From an uncultured Emergencia sp. (GTDB taxonomy: Bacteria > Bacillota > Clostridia > Peptostreptococcales > Anaerovoracaceae), in the NCBI GenBank assembly GCA_904420065.1, contig CAJFTU010000011.1, positions 1 to 64,000 on the forward strand: DNA of 64,000 nt, written 5' to 3'. A program made the translations under genes and the position numbers. Positions 20,824 to 32,148 of the stretch are shown here, piece after piece (position 1 is the first letter of the stretch; each line of letters begins with the position of its first letter). The notes beneath the pieces are model-generated. The model did no database searches. It was not told the DNA's origin and saw only the letters and a list, made by a program, of their open reading frames with translations.

Positions 20824-21000
20824 ATGGCGGATCTCCTCTTGTATTTGGGTTTAGCTGCAGCCGGCTATGTTTTGACGACAAGGCTGCTGAAGAACAGAGA
20901 TCTTACTTTGGCAACCATGCTCCAAGGTTGGTGTATGCTGATTTCGGTGCAGGGATTTTCTGGCAGGACATTTACCCGATTGACAGAAGAAAAGAGTTGA
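20824..21000 (+). CDS. Small single-TM protein (58 aa), below the ORF-track cutoff
   Basis: Manual translation MADLLLYLGLAAAGYVLTTRLLKNRDLTLATMLQGWCMLISVQGFSGRTFTRLTEEKS*; ATG abuts upstream stop. Confidence 0.5.
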   Translation: MADLLLYLGLAAAGYVLTTRLLKNRDLTLATMLQGWCMLISVQGFSGRTFTRLTEEKS

Positions 21001-21008
21001 AATATAAT
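20980..21008 (+). promoter_or_regulatory. Promoter of riboswitch 2: TTGACA-17-TATAAT
   Basis: Perfect consensus hexamers with 17-bp spacer. Confidence 0.85.
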
Positions 21009-21025
21009 AACTATAACTGAATAGA

Positions 21026-21202
21026 GTTGTTTTATGTTCTTCCTGTTTAGGGAAGCTAAGAGGGAAGCAGGTGAGATACCTGCGCGGTCCCGCCACTGTG
21101 ATTGGAGAGTTCTGTCCACGGTTTAACCAGCCACTGATTGAAGATCGGGAAGGCCGGACGGAGCGATTGATCCATAAGCCAGGAGACCTGCATAGAACTG
21201 TT
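21026..21202 (+). promoter_or_regulatory. Cobalamin riboswitch 2
   Basis: gctaagagggaagcaggtgag...gcggtcccgccactgtgattgg...gccaggagacctgc. Confidence 0.96.
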
Positions 21203-21308
21203 CTTTTCCGGCGGTGAACCAGGAAGAAGAATTTTTGTGCCAGTAAATACGGACGGTGAAGACGATCACGGTCCTTTTTTTGTGCCGTGAGAACAGGAGG
21301 AAAAGAGA

Positions 21309-22430
21309 ATGAAAGCGAGAAAATTGTGGACAAGAAAAATACTGGCTGTATGGATTGCTCTGTCACTACTTTTTGCCGGAAGCGCAGTCTGGAATCAACA
21401 GAACGCATACGCGGCGGAACAGGATACGATCAGCGTTTATGTAACTCTGAGCGAACGCGGGGAGATCGCCCTCGCAGACGGACAGCCTATGGCTGACGTT
21501 CCCGTCAAGGTGAAAGCCGACAACGGTACGGCTACGGTAGACGACGTCATGGAGGCTTTCCACCAGCTCTATAAACCGGGAGAGTATACCTGTGACCAGT
21601 ATGTTACGCAGCTTTGGGGCATTGAGACCAGCAATACCCTGTTTTTCATCAATGATCTGGCTTTGACCAGCGGTGTACAGTACGAACCGGTAAAGGATGG
21701 GGATCATATTACTGCTTCTGTTAATGCCGACGACAGGTATTACGCAGATTATTACTGCAGCTTTGACCGGAAATCCGTAACAGCTGTCAGTGGAGATACC
21801 GTTACGCTGAAGCTTACTGGATATATGGGGATGTCTGAAGAGAAAACTCCCGTATCGATTGCCAATGCACAAATTGGCGTGATTACGGATCAGGGGTTCC
21901 AGGCTCTGGAGGGGGTCAGGACTGATGAAAATGGAAATTTCACTGTCCGGTTAAGCAAAGAGCAGTATGAGCCCGGTAAAACTTATATACTTTCTGCTAT
22001 AGGAACAGTGAAGACGACAGTTACAGATTGGTCTGCAGAAGGGATGCCATCTGTAGAAGTGGAAGCGCCGCTGATCGCTCCGGCATGTATTCTGAAAATT
22101 GAAAGCGGTATTGTCGCCGGCGTAAAAAATACAAAGATTACATCGGTGAAGGCAAAGGCGTCAAAAGGAAGCGTGCTGATCACCTGGAAAAAATCTGCCG
22201 GTTACAAAGTGGATTGCTTTCAGATCTTCCGGTCGGTAAAGAAGGACAGCGGATACGGAAATAAAGCGTATTTCACCACCAAGCACGGTGGCCTGAACGG
22301 CTGGTATAGAAATACAAAGTCCCTGAAAAAGGGGAATCGTTACTACTATAAGGTACGGGGCGTACGGGTAGTAGACGGAGAAAAGATTTATACAAATTAT
22401 TCCGTCCCGGTCGGCGTCACGGCTAAATAG
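21309..22430 (+). CDS. Secreted protein: N-terminal DUF4430/transcobalamin-beta-like domain plus C-terminal fibronectin-like module
   Basis: Signal peptide; TVDDVMEAFHQLYKPG...LFFINDL...DGDHITASVN; C-terminal [39 protein letters not shown]... Confidence 0.7.
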   Translation: MKARKLWTRKILAVWIALSLLFAGSAVWNQQNAYAAEQDTISVYVTLSERGEIALADGQPMADVPVKVKADNGTATVDDVMEAFHQLYKPGEYTCDQYVTQLWGIETSNTLFFINDLALTSGVQYEPVKDGDHITASVNADDRYYADYYCSFDRKSVTAVSGDTVTLKLTGYMGMSEEKTPVSIANAQIGVITDQGFQALEGVRTDENGNFTVRLSKEQYEPGKTYILSAIGTVKTTVTDWSAEGMPSVEVEAPLIAPACILKIESGIVAGVKNTKITSVKAKASKGSVLITWKKSAGYKVDCFQIFRSVKKDSGYGNKAYFTTKHGGLNGWYRNTKSLKKGNRYYYKVRGVRVVDGEKIYTNYSVPVGVTAK

Positions 22431-22452
22431 TTTTTTATTAGGGGAAAGCAAT

Positions 22453-23832
22453 ATGGATAAGGAATTCGAAAAGAAAGTAAAAAGAAAGAGACTGCGTGTT
22501 GCCGCCGTACTTCTGATCGTCATCGCCGCAGCGGTCTATTTACTTTTGGATATGGATGTGGAAAAGGCAGATTATACGGATTCGTTAAATGATGAAATCG
22601 CTTCTGCACGGGAACTGCACGACATACAGAAGGAAAATACGGGGAACGGCAAGGGAAAATACGCCGAGTATACGCTGCTGGCTTTCAAAGGTCAGATAGA
22701 GGAAGCTGAAGCTGTTGCCGGTTCTGAAGAAAGCGAGTACAACGACAAGAAGGAGGCCTATGAGAAGCTGAAGGAGCAGAGCGCAGCGTTCAGAAAAGCG
22801 GAGAACAGCGACGTTATCGAAAAGGCGGATGCAGAAAAACTGGCCGACCAGAAAAAAACAGAAGAATATACCGTTGAGATCAGATCCGGAAAAGATCTCG
22901 TCTACACCATAGACGGTGAAAAAATCTCAAGCCCGAGAGTGATGAATCTGACGGCCAGGGACGAGGAGGGCCCGTATTATGAAAAGATCAGCGGAATTCT
23001 TCAGGAACTCTCCCTGCAGGGGCAGATCATTTCTTTCTATCAGACAGGATCCTTCGGAGCCGAATTGAAGGCAAAAATCCCGTTTTACAGTGAGAAGGAA
23101 ATCGATGCTTATGCGTACAAGGTGGATTTGAAAAACGACAGTCTCAAGTACGTATCAGCAGCAAGGGTTGATACCGAAGAACAGACTGCCGAATTCACAG
23201 TGAAGGAAGGCGGAGATTATGTCATTCTAACTAAGAAGCTGCATCAGGATGGGAAAAAGACGGTAGATATTGAAAAGGCAGAAAAAGAAGCGGCAGAGAC
23301 AGAGGCAGAGTCGTCAGAAAAGAACAGCGGAAGCGGATCTGTTTCAGACAGCAATAATGACGGCGGAGGAAGTAATCAAAACGGCGGCTCATCGCCGGCA
23401 GCGAAGCCGGATTCGGACAATATTACCGTAACAATAGAAATACGGTGCGATACGTTGGCGCAGGACCTCTCCAAACTGGAGGACCCGGCTCTGAAGGCGT
23501 ATGTACCGAGCGACGGTACAATTCTGTCAAGAACCAAGGTGACCGTCAAACCCGGTTCTACCGTCTTCGACGTTTTGAACAAGGTGTGCCGGGACAAGAA
23601 TATTCAGGTGGAGTCATCTTACACGCCGATGTACGGTTCGTACTATGTCGAGGGAATCAATTATCTCTACGAATTCGACGGAGGCAAGCTGAGCGGATGG
23701 ATGTATAAGGTCAACGGATGGTTTCCGAACTACGGATGCTCTTCCTATACGCTGAAGGACGGAGACGAAATCGTCTGGTGCTACACCTGCGACCTGGGCA
23801 AGGATGTAGGCGGCGGCAGCAGCGTATCATAA
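22453..23832 (+). CDS. Membrane-anchored protein with C-terminal DUF4430 (transcobalamin-like C-terminal) domain
   Basis: N-terminal signal anchor; C-term [42 protein letters not shown]. Confidence 0.85.
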   Translation: MDKEFEKKVKRKRLRVAAVLLIVIAAAVYLLLDMDVEKADYTDSLNDEIASARELHDIQKENTGNGKGKYAEYTLLAFKGQIEEAEAVAGSEESEYNDKKEAYEKLKEQSAAFRKAENSDVIEKADAEKLADQKKTEEYTVEIRSGKDLVYTIDGEKISSPRVMNLTARDEEGPYYEKISGILQELSLQGQIISFYQTGSFGAELKAKIPFYSEKEIDAYAYKVDLKNDSLKYVSAARVDTEEQTAEFTVKEGGDYVILTKKLHQDGKKTVDIEKAEKEAAETEAESSEKNSGSGSVSDSNNDGGGSNQNGGSSPAAKPDSDNITVTIEIRCDTLAQDLSKLEDPALKAYVPSDGTILSRTKVTVKPGSTVFDVLNKVCRDKNIQVESSYTPMYGSYYVEGINYLYEFDGGKLSGWMYKVNGWFPNYGCSSYTLKDGDEIVWCYTCDLGKDVGGGSSVS

Positions 23833-23863
23833 ACGGACTGGTGAATGGAAAGGAGAAAAACAG

Positions 23864-25540
23864 ATGAAGATGAAAAAGAAAATCTTGTCACTGCTCATTA
23901 TTTTGTCCCTATTGGTGACATCTGCGACAAGTTTGGCCTACGGCGCAGAGAACCGTTCGGTTTCTTACCGAACCGCCATGGACACGACGGCCGATTATAT
24001 GGTAAATCAGCTGAAGTCTCCGGGTTACGGCGCAGAGTGGATAATCCTGGGTCTGGCAAGAAGCGGAGCCGACGTGCCGGAATCCTACTACGACACCTAT
24101 TACAGGGATGTGGAAAAGACCGTAAAGGACAACAGAGGCGTTCTGGATAACCGTAAATATACCGAATATTCCCGGGTGATCCTCGCCCTTACGGCTATAG
24201 GTAAAGACCCTTCAAACGTAGGAGGTTACAATCTGCTTGAAAAGCTGGCGGATTTTGAAAACGTAATCTGGCAGGGGATAAACGGACCGATTTGGGCGCT
24301 GATTGCTTTGGACAGCGGCGATTACGTCATCCCTCAGGTCAGCGGCGTTGAGACACAGACCAGTCGGGAGCTCCTTATCGACGAGATCCTCTCTCAGGAA
24401 ATTGACGGCGGAGGTTTCTCTCTCGACGGCAACGAACCGGATTGTGATATTACGGCGATGGCTGTGCAGGCGTTGTCCGGCTACATGGATCGAAGTGATG
24501 TCAAAGCAGCAGTTGACAGGGCAGTAGAGGTACTGTCGTACATGCAGAAGGCTGACGGAACCTTTGCCTCCTGGGGGACGAAAAACGCAGAGAGCATCTG
24601 CCAGGTTATCGTTGCGCTGGCCGCGCTGGATATAGATCCGGTAAAAGACGACCGCTTTATTCGGAACGGCAATACGGTTATAGATGCTTTACTGACCTTT
24701 TACGATGAAAACGGCGGTTTCCGGCACGTAAATACCAGCACAGCGGGCTATGAGCCGATCGTCAACGGTATGGCTACGGAACAGAGTTACTACGCGCTGA
24801 CCGCTTACGACAGACTTCTTGCGGGAAAGACGTCTCTCTACGATATGAGCGACGTTGAAAAAGAAGATGACACTACTACGGATCCGCCGTCCCGGGATGA
24901 AGAGGAAGTGATTGAAGCCGTGGAAGAGGCATCTGTTAAGGCATCCACCGTCCTTGGCGACGGTTATATCAAGGTGCAGTGGACGACGAGCGGAAGTCAG
25001 CCGGTAGATGCTTATGAGATCTACCGTTCACTGAAGAAGGACAGCGGCTATGGCAGTGAACCGTACTATACCACAAAACAGGGCGGTTTGAGCGGATGGT
25101 ATAAAAACTCCAAGGGTCTGACCAAAGGAACTCGATACTATTATAAAGTACGAGGGAAGAAAACCATTGACGGAAACATCTGCTATACGAAGTGGTCCAA
25201 TGTGGCGTACCGAACTTACAGCGGAATTGGAGCGGGCGTAAGAAACACGACGATCAAGGCGAGCTCTGTCGCCGGAAAGGGCTATATTAAAATCAGCTGG
25301 AAAAAATCTGCCGGCTATGCCGTGGATAAGTATCAGGTATTTCGGTCGACCAAGAAAAATTCCGGATACGGTACAAAGGCCTATTTTACAACAAAAAACG
25401 GTACGGTTAGCAGCTATAAGAACACTGCGGGATTGAAGAAGGGAACGCGTTATTACTACAAGGTCAGAGGCGTTCGCCAGTTAGACGGAAGCAACGTCTA
25501 TACGCAGTGGTCCAACAAGGCCTATCGTATAGCCAAATAG
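23864..25540 (+). CDS. Secreted prenyltransferase/squalene-cyclase-type alpha/alpha toroid (transcobalamin alpha-domain-like) with two C-terminal fibronectin-like modules
   Basis: Signal peptide; helical repeats e.g. [89 protein letters not shown]. Confidence 0.8.
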   Translation: MKMKKKILSLLIILSLLVTSATSLAYGAENRSVSYRTAMDTTADYMVNQLKSPGYGAEWIILGLARSGADVPESYYDTYYRDVEKTVKDNRGVLDNRKYTEYSRVILALTAIGKDPSNVGGYNLLEKLADFENVIWQGINGPIWALIALDSGDYVIPQVSGVETQTSRELLIDEILSQEIDGGGFSLDGNEPDCDITAMAVQALSGYMDRSDVKAAVDRAVEVLSYMQKADGTFASWGTKNAESICQVIVALAALDIDPVKDDRFIRNGNTVIDALLTFYDENGGFRHVNTSTAGYEPIVNGMATEQSYYALTAYDRLLAGKTSLYDMSDVEKEDDTTTDPPSRDEEEVIEAVEEASVKASTVLGDGYIKVQWTTSGSQPVDAYEIYRSLKKDSGYGSEPYYTTKQGGLSGWYKNSKGLTKGTRYYYKVRGKKTIDGNICYTKWSNVAYRTYSGIGAGVRNTTIKASSVAGKGYIKISWKKSAGYAVDKYQVFRSTKKNSGYGTKAYFTTKNGTVSSYKNTAGLKKGTRYYYKVRGVRQLDGSNVYTQWSNKAYRIAK

Positions 25541-25635
25541 AATCGCATGTAACCATATTTTGGTAACATAAATGCCTCTAAAAAATAAAGACTGAGTGCC
25601 TGCAGCCGAAGAGGAGGCCGAATGTACGGATTGCT

Positions 25636-25824
25636 TTATCGATTGTATAAGGCTTCCTTTTCGGGGGTTCGGGCGCACAGCGAAGGGGCGAAAAGGAATG
25701 ATAAGGTATCACCGCATACTAACGGATGTTTCTTCCGTTGAGTAGGAACGTTCACGATATAATTTTCTAAACAGCCTTTTTTACAGGAACCTTGAGGATG
25801 TTCTGTTTTATTATTGCTTTTCAT
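25636..25824 (-). CDS. Putative small orphan ORF (62 aa) with RBS and start codon inside a 12-bp hairpin
   Basis: GAAGGAGGCGGTATG start region; MKSNNKTEHPQGSCKKGCLENYIVNVPTQRKKHPLVCGDT... Confidence 0.35.
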   Translation of the reverse strand: MKSNNKTEHPQGSCKKGCLENYIVNVPTQRKKHPLVCGDTLSFLFAPSLCARTPEKEALYNR

Positions 25825-25930
25825 ACCGCCTCCTTCGAGGCGGTATGATATTTCTGTAAATCTCAAATTTTCGCTGTTCCTTCAGGAGATCTTTCTGTTA
25901 GCTGCACGGTGAAGGTGAACGGCAAAACTC

Positions 25931-25959
25931 TTGACGTAAATGCATAAAGAGAGTATAAT
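25931..25959 (+). promoter_or_regulatory. Promoter of riboswitch 3: TTGACG-17-TATAAT
   Basis: Near-consensus hexamers, 17-bp spacer. Confidence 0.85.
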
Positions 25960-26017
25960 TTATACAGCGAAAGGAGGGATAGAAGACTCAGAAAACGCTT
26001 AAAAATCAATAGTGTGA

Positions 26018-26188
26018 TGACATTTTATGTTCTCCCCTTGCGTAGAGGGAGCTAAGAGGGAAGCAGGTGAGAGTCCTGCACGGTCCCGCCACTGTAATGG
26101 ATGTGTATCTTCCAAATTGCCACTGGATAATGTCCGGGAAGGCGGAAGAAACAAAGGATCCTAAGTCAGGAGACCTGCATAAGATGAG
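26018..26188 (+). promoter_or_regulatory. Cobalamin riboswitch 3
   Basis: gctaagagggaagcaggtgagagtcctgcacggtcccgccactgtaatgg...gtcaggagacctgc. Confidence 0.96.
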
Positions 26189-26245
26189 GATTTGCGGCGA
26201 GGATACCGAGAAAATCCGGATATAGATACAGATACAGTAAATTCG

Positions 26246-26278
26246 GACTGTAGGCAGAGTGCCTGCAGTTTTTTTATT
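26246..26278 (+). terminator. Intrinsic terminator of riboswitch 3 expression platform
   Basis: ACTGTAGGCA gag TGCCTGCAGT TTTTTT. Confidence 0.8.
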
Positions 26279-26309
26279 GCAGGCAAAATTTAAGAAAGGA
26301 AGAGAAGAA

Positions 26310-29300
26310 ATGAAAGAGAGAAAACAGAGTTTGAAAAAGGTTCTTGCGCTGTTTCTCAGTGTCTTGATCGTCTTCAGCATGATGCCGCAGATGGCGTTTG
26401 CCGATACGACAGCAGAGGCAGATTCTGAAAGTACTTGTAAAGTAACCGTAACCTCCCAAGAGGATCAGAAGTTTTTGCACAAACCGCTGATCGATACAGA
26501 GGTGCAGTCGAATCTTGCTGAGGAATATGGATATGCGGATAGTGTTTCCGGCAGCGTCTCAGCTCTGGATGCTCTGGTAGAGGCGCATATTGCCAAGTAT
26601 GGTGCATCTTTTACAAAAGAAAGTGCAGAGAACTATTTGCAGCTTGATGAGCAGGGCAATGTAACTCGGTATTTTGAGACAGAGACCGCCGATAGTGGGG
26701 TTGTGCTGAACGGGCAACTTTTGCAGAGCTCGCTTGGCACTACAGAATTGGAAGCGGGAGACCGACTGGAATTTTTCTGCTATGCGGCGCCTGAAAAACA
26801 GGATATATATATAGGATTTTCAGGTTCGTATCGTACCGGCAGCAGTGTAGATTATCCCTGGACGCCGGTGACCAGTACTAAGAAAGTCGGAGGGAAGGCA
26901 TTTTCCTTATACTGCTACGGTTTTAATGTGGCGCAGTACGGCACTTTAGAAGAATCGGGACGTTTGCTTGGTGCAGAAAGCATGGACGATATGCAAATCG
27001 GCATAGTTGATGTGAATACCGGTGAAGTGACGCCAATTTCAGATGCGGTTACTGGGGGAAGTTATGCAAGCGCAAGTATAACGCTTGAGCAGACATCAGG
27101 AGAGGTTTATTTAACAGCATATAACGAAGCGTTGAATATTATTATGCCGCTGATTAAAGTTGAAATGGTAGCGGACCCTTCGCTGAAAGTGCTGGAGCTC
27201 TATGCAAATCAAAGCGATTATAACGAACGCAAGAATTCACTCACTATAACGCCTACACTACAGGATGGGCTGTATGAGTATTCGGTAGATGTGCTTGATT
27301 ATGTCAAAGCCAACGGCGTATATATTTATTCCAGCTTTTCTGCGGATCCGAAAGCGTCTACCAATGAATATCTTGGAGAGAAATTAACCAAGATGGTCAG
27401 TAACCAATGGGGTGGCTGGAGCGGCGGCAACGTGGCGAAAGCAAATAACGGATACTTCAATGTTTACTATAGCGGCAGCATGGGAAAAGTTGCCGATTAT
27501 AAGATAAAAGCCAACGTTGTTGCAACGCTGAAAGGCCTGGAACTTGAGGGAATCGTAGATAAAGCCTTTGATACAGATGAGAAGTCCTATCACGCTTATC
27601 TTGATTCCAATGCAGTAAAGACTACGATTAAAGCAACCGGCTACAGCACCTCTTATACGATTAAAGCAAACGGAAAGGAAATAACCAACGGAGAGTCTTC
27701 TGAGCTGGAGTTGGACTGCGATAAGAATGGTCGCATGGAGGTAGATATCTCGGTTTCTTCTGAGGAGTGCAAAGAAACAATCTACCATATCCAATTTGAA
27801 AAAGAACCGGCAACAGAAGCGCCGACTGTTTTACAGCAGCCAAAATCCGCAGATTATATTCTTGGAGAGGAAGCGGAGGCATTGACGACGAAAGCCAGTG
27901 CCAGCGGCACGGTTGCGTATCAGTGGTACAAGAACACCACGGAATCGACAGATGGCGCGCAAGCCATAGACGATGCGACGGGAATGTCTTATACGCCGTC
28001 TGTGGAGGAAATCGGAACCACTTATTATTACTGTCAGTTTACGAATAAGAAAACCAACGAAAAAAGAGTATCGAATTTTGCGAAAGTTGTTGTTGATCCG
28101 GATCCGACTCCGCAGGCAATATTGACTCCGGTCGGCAATGAGTTGGATGAGGAGTATGATTATGTCTGGCATACAGGTTTTGTATATAACATCGGCGAAT
28201 CTGCAAGACAAATCTCCGTTGAGGTAACAAATCAGCTGGAGGGTGCGGAGTACAGCTATGAATGGATGCGTGCTACGGCAGTCCCAAATGGTGAAACCGG
28301 AAAAAACGGATCGAACAAATATACAACAAAGACAATAACTCCTTCTACTGCACCGAACGATGCAACGAATACCGGTGTCTTTTGGCGCTGCAAAGTTACC
28401 TGCAAATTTAAAGGAAAGACCTATAGAGCTTATGCAACAACCGGTGAGAAATCCGGGGAAGAAGATGTGACAGGTGTTTATGTGTTTGTAAAGGCAACGG
28501 ATGCTTCTGCGCCCAAAATTTCTAAACAGCCGGTAGGCAAGGAGGATCTGGAAGTCAGTGACAAAGATACATACAGACTTTCTATTACTGCTCAGAAAGA
28601 CGACGGAGGTACGTTAACCTATCAGTGGTATGTGAATACGACGAATAGTAATACGGGCGGTACTCCTATTGACAGTGCGACGACGAATTCTTATTCGGCT
28701 CCGCTGAACGAAATCGGCGAGTTCTATTACTACTGCGTCGTAACGAATACGCTGCAGGGAAAAACAGCCTCGGTAACGTCTGATCCGGCAAAACTTGTGA
28801 TCACAGATCCAAGTGAAATGGCAACAGAGAAACTGAAGGAAGCAGAAATAACAGGCGACGGTACAGAAAACTCACCGTACCAGATTGAGACGGCAGAACA
28901 GCTTGCTGTCGTACAGGAATTGGTTAACGACGGTTATGGATTTGAAGGCCAGTACCTGGCTTTAAAAGCCGATATCACTCTGCCGGCCGACTGGGAACCG
29001 ATGGGTGTAACCAAAAATGGAAAGAACGATATTCAAGGAGGAGCAAATCTCAATCCGTTCAGCGGCAAACTGGATGGTGAAAATCATCAGATTACAGTGC
29101 CGGAGGGCGGACTGCCGCTGCTTGGCTATGTAAAAGAAGCTGAAGTCCGCAATCTGAAAATCTTTGGCGAAGAGATTGACGGCTACGGACTGGTAAATAA
29201 TTTCGAGGGCGTAGGCTTATCCGGCAGTGCAATCGTCATTGACCATGTGACCCTGGTAAAGGGAACAAAGACGAAAAAGGCCGGACTTCTTGGCGCCAAT

Positions 29301-32012
29301 AACACGAATAACCCCTTTGCGGGTTGTTCCGCAGGATTTGTGGCAACCATTACGAATTGCACAATTGAGGAAGGCGTAATCGTCGGATACGATGGAAATG
29401 AATCCAATATCGGCGGATTTGCAGGCAGAATGCAGGGAACCGTTGAGAACTGCGTCAATCATGGAACAGTCAAAGGAAAGAACTATGTCGGCGGTATCGT
29501 CGGATCCAGAGATAACGCCATGGGTGCATGCGTGATAAAGGACTGCACTTTTGACGGCATTGTGACGGCGACAGGCGAACAGGTTGGCGGCATCATCGGC
29601 GGCGCATATGTAAATTCAAGCGCGCCAAATGGTGTAAGAGTGGCAGTCACAGGAAATGAAGCCTCCGGTAGAGTTACCGGAAAGAATTATGTTGGCGGTA
29701 TTATGGGCGCGGACTACTATGTGAATCAGAACTGGGGAAGCGGTTCCTTCAAGCTTAACAAGTTCTCCGGAAAGGTGGAAGCGACAGACGGCGATTATGT
29801 GGGCGGTGTGATCGGTTACCTTGCCAGTCTGAACAAATATGACAATGTTACCGGCAACTATTACGCAAGCGATTGCGGGGCAGAAAAAGGTATCGGGTTT
29901 GTAAAGTATGTGGATACCAGCTGCAAAACTCATGAAACGGAAAGCGGCGCGACTTATGTAGACACTTCTGTGGAGAAACCGGATATTTCGGGATTCACAA
30001 AGGATAATCATAACAGAACAGACGATCCTTTAGGCGCAGATGCGGTTAAATTGACCTATTCGGATGATCAGACGGAACCGATTCTGATCGATCTGGCGAT
30101 TACCGGCAATTATAAAACCGAGTATCTTGTCGGCGACGCATTCTCTTTTGAGGGAATGACTATTACGGCAACGTATCATACAGGAGAGACGAAGACGATT
30201 GACCCGAAACTGGTCAAAGTAGAAAACTTCAACTCGTCGCAGCGAGGATCTCAGGAAGTGACGTTGACCTACGACGGCATAAGCACAGTAATTAACGTAA
30301 CGGTTATGAATCCTGAGGGCGAAGATATTACGGTAAACGTGAGAATTCTCGGAGATACGCTTCACGGAGAATCCGCGCAGAACGTACATACTTTAACAGA
30401 TAACAATCTGCTGGTTTGGATGGAGACGAAGTCTGTTACAGTAAGCAATAACGCCACCGTTTGGGAAGCTTTGCAGAAAGCAATTGAAGGGACGGATATT
30501 TCGATGACGAATCCGACCGGAAACTATATTTCTGCAGTAACCAAGGGCAGCCTTACTCTTGCAGAAATGGCCAACGGCCCGAATTCCGGCTGGATGTATA
30601 CCCTCAATGGAACTCATCCTGAGTATGGAGTGAGTGAGCAGTATTTGAGCAATAACGATTTCATTGTACTTCACTACACCGATGATTACACGAAAGAAGA
30701 AGGTTCCGATAAGTGGGAAGAAGAGGAAATCGTTACGTCCAAAGATGTGGCGGCTTCCGTCAGCGGCAGCGAGGCTTCGGCCAACGTCAGCGCCTCCGAT
30801 ATGGATCAGCTGATTCAGTCCGCAATCGACGGCAATGCTGCCGAAATTACACTGAACGTCACCGGCGCCGGTCAGAGCAGCAAGGTTACGGTGGAAATTC
30901 CGAAAGCGTCTCTGCAGGCCGTCGCCGATAAGACCGACGCTTCCCTGAAGGTGGATACCGCATTGGGTCAGGTGACCTTTGACCGCAGAGCCATGGACGA
31001 AACCGTTAAGGCCGCCTCCGGCAGCACCATCCGCATCGTCCTGGAAAAACGCAGTCTGAGTGCCGAGCAGAAGGAACAGCTGGGCAGCAATGCGGCCATG
31101 ACCGCCGTTTCCCTGTGGTCCGGTCAGCAGGAGATTCGGGATCTGGGCAGCGGGAAGCTGACCGTCGGCCTGCCGGTATCCGGCGAACTGACCGGAAAGC
31201 GCCTTGCCGCAGCAACCGTTGATCCGGAAGGCAAGCTGAGCAAGATCAGCGGCAGAACCGTCACCGTCGGCGGAAAGAATTACTATCAGTTCACCCTGTC
31301 CGCCGGAGGAACCTTCGTCCTTGCGGAAGAAACCCTTCTTGATGCGGCCATCGCCGCCCAGGATGAGGAGAATCCACTGATCGCCGGTGTGGAGAACACC
31401 ACCATCGAGGCCAGCTCCGTACTGGGCGACGGATACGTCAAGGTGAAGTGGACCAAGAGCGCAGGCTACAAGGTAGACGCTTACGAGATCTATCGTTCGA
31501 CGAAGAAGGACAGCGGCTACAGGGACACGCCGTACTTTACGACAAAGCAGGGCGGCCTGAGCGGCTGGTACAAGAACACGAAGGAACTGAAGAAGGGAAC
31601 CCGGTACTACTACAAGGTGAGAGGAAAGCGGGAGATCGACGGAAAGACGTATTACACGCAGTGGTCTAACGCAGCGTATCGAACCTATAAAGCCATCGGA
31701 AAGGGCGTGCGGAACACGAGCGTTAAAGCGTGGTCCACAGCAGGAAAAGGCAATATCCGGGTGAACTGGAAGAAGAGCGCGGGCTATGCCGTAGACTACT
31801 ATCAGGTTTATCGTTCGACAAAGCGGAACAGCGGCTATGGAGAAACGCCGTACTTCACGACGAAGGAAGGCGGCCTGAGCGGCTGGTATAAGAATACGAA
31901 GAACTTGAAGAAGGGAACCCGATACTACTACAAGGTACGGGGCGTGCGGGAGATGGACGGCAAGAAGGTCTATACCCAGTGGTCCAATCTGGCTTACCGC
32001 GTGGCTAAATAG
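26310..32012 (+). CDS. Giant (~1900 aa) secreted mosaic protein: Ig-like and cadherin-like modules, GLUG-like beta-helix, Big_3-like module, DUF4430 domain, two C-terminal fibronectin-like modules
   Basis: Signal peptide [34 protein letters not shown]4430: [38 protein letters not shown]. Confidence 0.85.
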   Translation: MKERKQSLKKVLALFLSVLIVFSMMPQMAFADTTAEADSESTCKVTVTSQEDQKFLHKPLIDTEVQSNLAEEYGYADSVSGSVSALDALVEAHIAKYGASFTKESAENYLQLDEQGNVTRYFETETADSGVVLNGQLLQSSLGTTELEAGDRLEFFCYAAPEKQDIYIGFSGSYRTGSSVDYPWTPVTSTKKVGGKAFSLYCYGFNVAQYGTLEESGRLLGAESMDDMQIGIVDVNTGEVTPISDAVTGGSYASASITLEQTSGEVYLTAYNEALNIIMPLIKVEMVADPSLKVLELYANQSDYNERKNSLTITPTLQDGLYEYSVDVLDYVKANGVYIYSSFSADPKASTNEYLGEKLTKMVSNQWGGWSGGNVAKANNGYFNVYYSGSMGKVADYKIKANVVATLKGLELEGIVDKAFDTDEKSYHAYLDSNAVKTTIKATGYSTSYTIKANGKEITNGESSELELDCDKNGRMEVDISVSSEECKETIYHIQFEKEPATEAPTVLQQPKSADYILGEEAEALTTKASASGTVAYQWYKNTTESTDGAQAIDDATGMSYTPSVEEIGTTYYYCQFTNKKTNEKRVSNFAKVVVDPDPTPQAILTPVGNELDEEYDYVWHTGFVYNIGESARQISVEVTNQLEGAEYSYEWMRATAVPNGETGKNGSNKYTTKTITPSTAPNDATNTGVFWRCKVTCKFKGKTYRAYATTGEKSGEEDVTGVYVFVKATDASAPKISKQPVGKEDLEVSDKDTYRLSITAQKDDGGTLTYQWYVNTTNSNTGGTPIDSATTNSYSAPLNEIGEFYYYCVVTNTLQGKTASVTSDPAKLVITDPSEMATEKLKEAEITGDGTENSPYQIETAEQLAVVQELVNDGYGFEGQYLALKADITLPADWEPMGVTKNGKNDIQGGANLNPFSGKLDGENHQITVPEGGLPLLGYVKEAEVRNLKIFGEEIDGYGLVNNFEGVGLSGSAIVIDHVTLVKGTKTKKAGLLGANNTNNPFAGCSAGFVATITNCTIEEGVIVGYDGNESNIGGFAGRMQGTVENCVNHGTVKGKNYVGGIVGSRDNAMGACVIKDCTFDGIVTATGEQVGGIIGGAYVNSSAPNGVRVAVTGNEASGRVTGKNYVGGIMGADYYVNQNWGSGSFKLNKFSGKVEATDGDYVGGVIGYLASLNKYDNVTGNYYASDCGAEKGIGFVKYVDTSCKTHETESGATYVDTSVEKPDISGFTKDNHNRTDDPLGADAVKLTYSDDQTEPILIDLAITGNYKTEYLVGDAFSFEGMTITATYHTGETKTIDPKLVKVENFNSSQRGSQEVTLTYDGISTVINVTVMNPEGEDITVNVRILGDTLHGESAQNVHTLTDNNLLVWMETKSVTVSNNATVWEALQKAIEGTDISMTNPTGNYISAVTKGSLTLAEMANGPNSGWMYTLNGTHPEYGVSEQYLSNNDFIVLHYTDDYTKEEGSDKWEEEEIVTSKDVAASVSGSEASANVSASDMDQLIQSAIDGNAAEITLNVTGAGQSSKVTVEIPKASLQAVADKTDASLKVDTALGQVTFDRRAMDETVKAASGSTIRIVLEKRSLSAEQKEQLGSNAAMTAVSLWSGQQEIRDLGSGKLTVGLPVSGELTGKRLAAATVDPEGKLSKISGRTVTVGGKNYYQFTLSAGGTFVLAEETLLDAAIAAQDEENPLIAGVENTTIEASSVLGDGYVKVKWTKSAGYKVDAYEIYRSTKKDSGYRDTPYFTTKQGGLSGWYKNTKELKKGTRYYYKVRGKREIDGKTYYTQWSNAAYRTYKAIGKGVRNTSVKAWSTAGKGNIRVNWKKSAGYAVDYYQVYRSTKRNSGYGETPYFTTKEGGLSGWYKNTKNLKKGTRYYYKVRGVREMDGKKVYTQWSNLAYRVAK

Positions 32013-32148
32013 TTTACAGCAGACAGAAAAGCGCATAGGATGCCGGGAGACGAAAGCCGTCCCGGCATTCTTACTTTTTGTTGTACTCACAGACGATATC
32101 CTTTATACTGTAAGGCAGAGAAATATCCATGCCGGAAGGAGAATGAAG

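Noticed and set aside
26259-26309. Upstream start of the giant ORF in the track
   Set aside because: It overlaps the riboswitch terminator; ATG 26310 gives a proper signal peptide and RBS.
22120-32012. CRISPR or tandem DNA-repeat array suggested by the recurring modules
   Set aside because: Repeats are protein-level fibronectin-like modules inside ORFs, with no short identical repeats and spacers.
30393-32090. 565-aa ORF on the - strand opposite the fibronectin-like tail
   Set aside because: Shadow ORF of a repetitive, codon-biased + strand gene; no recognisable domain, no RBS context.
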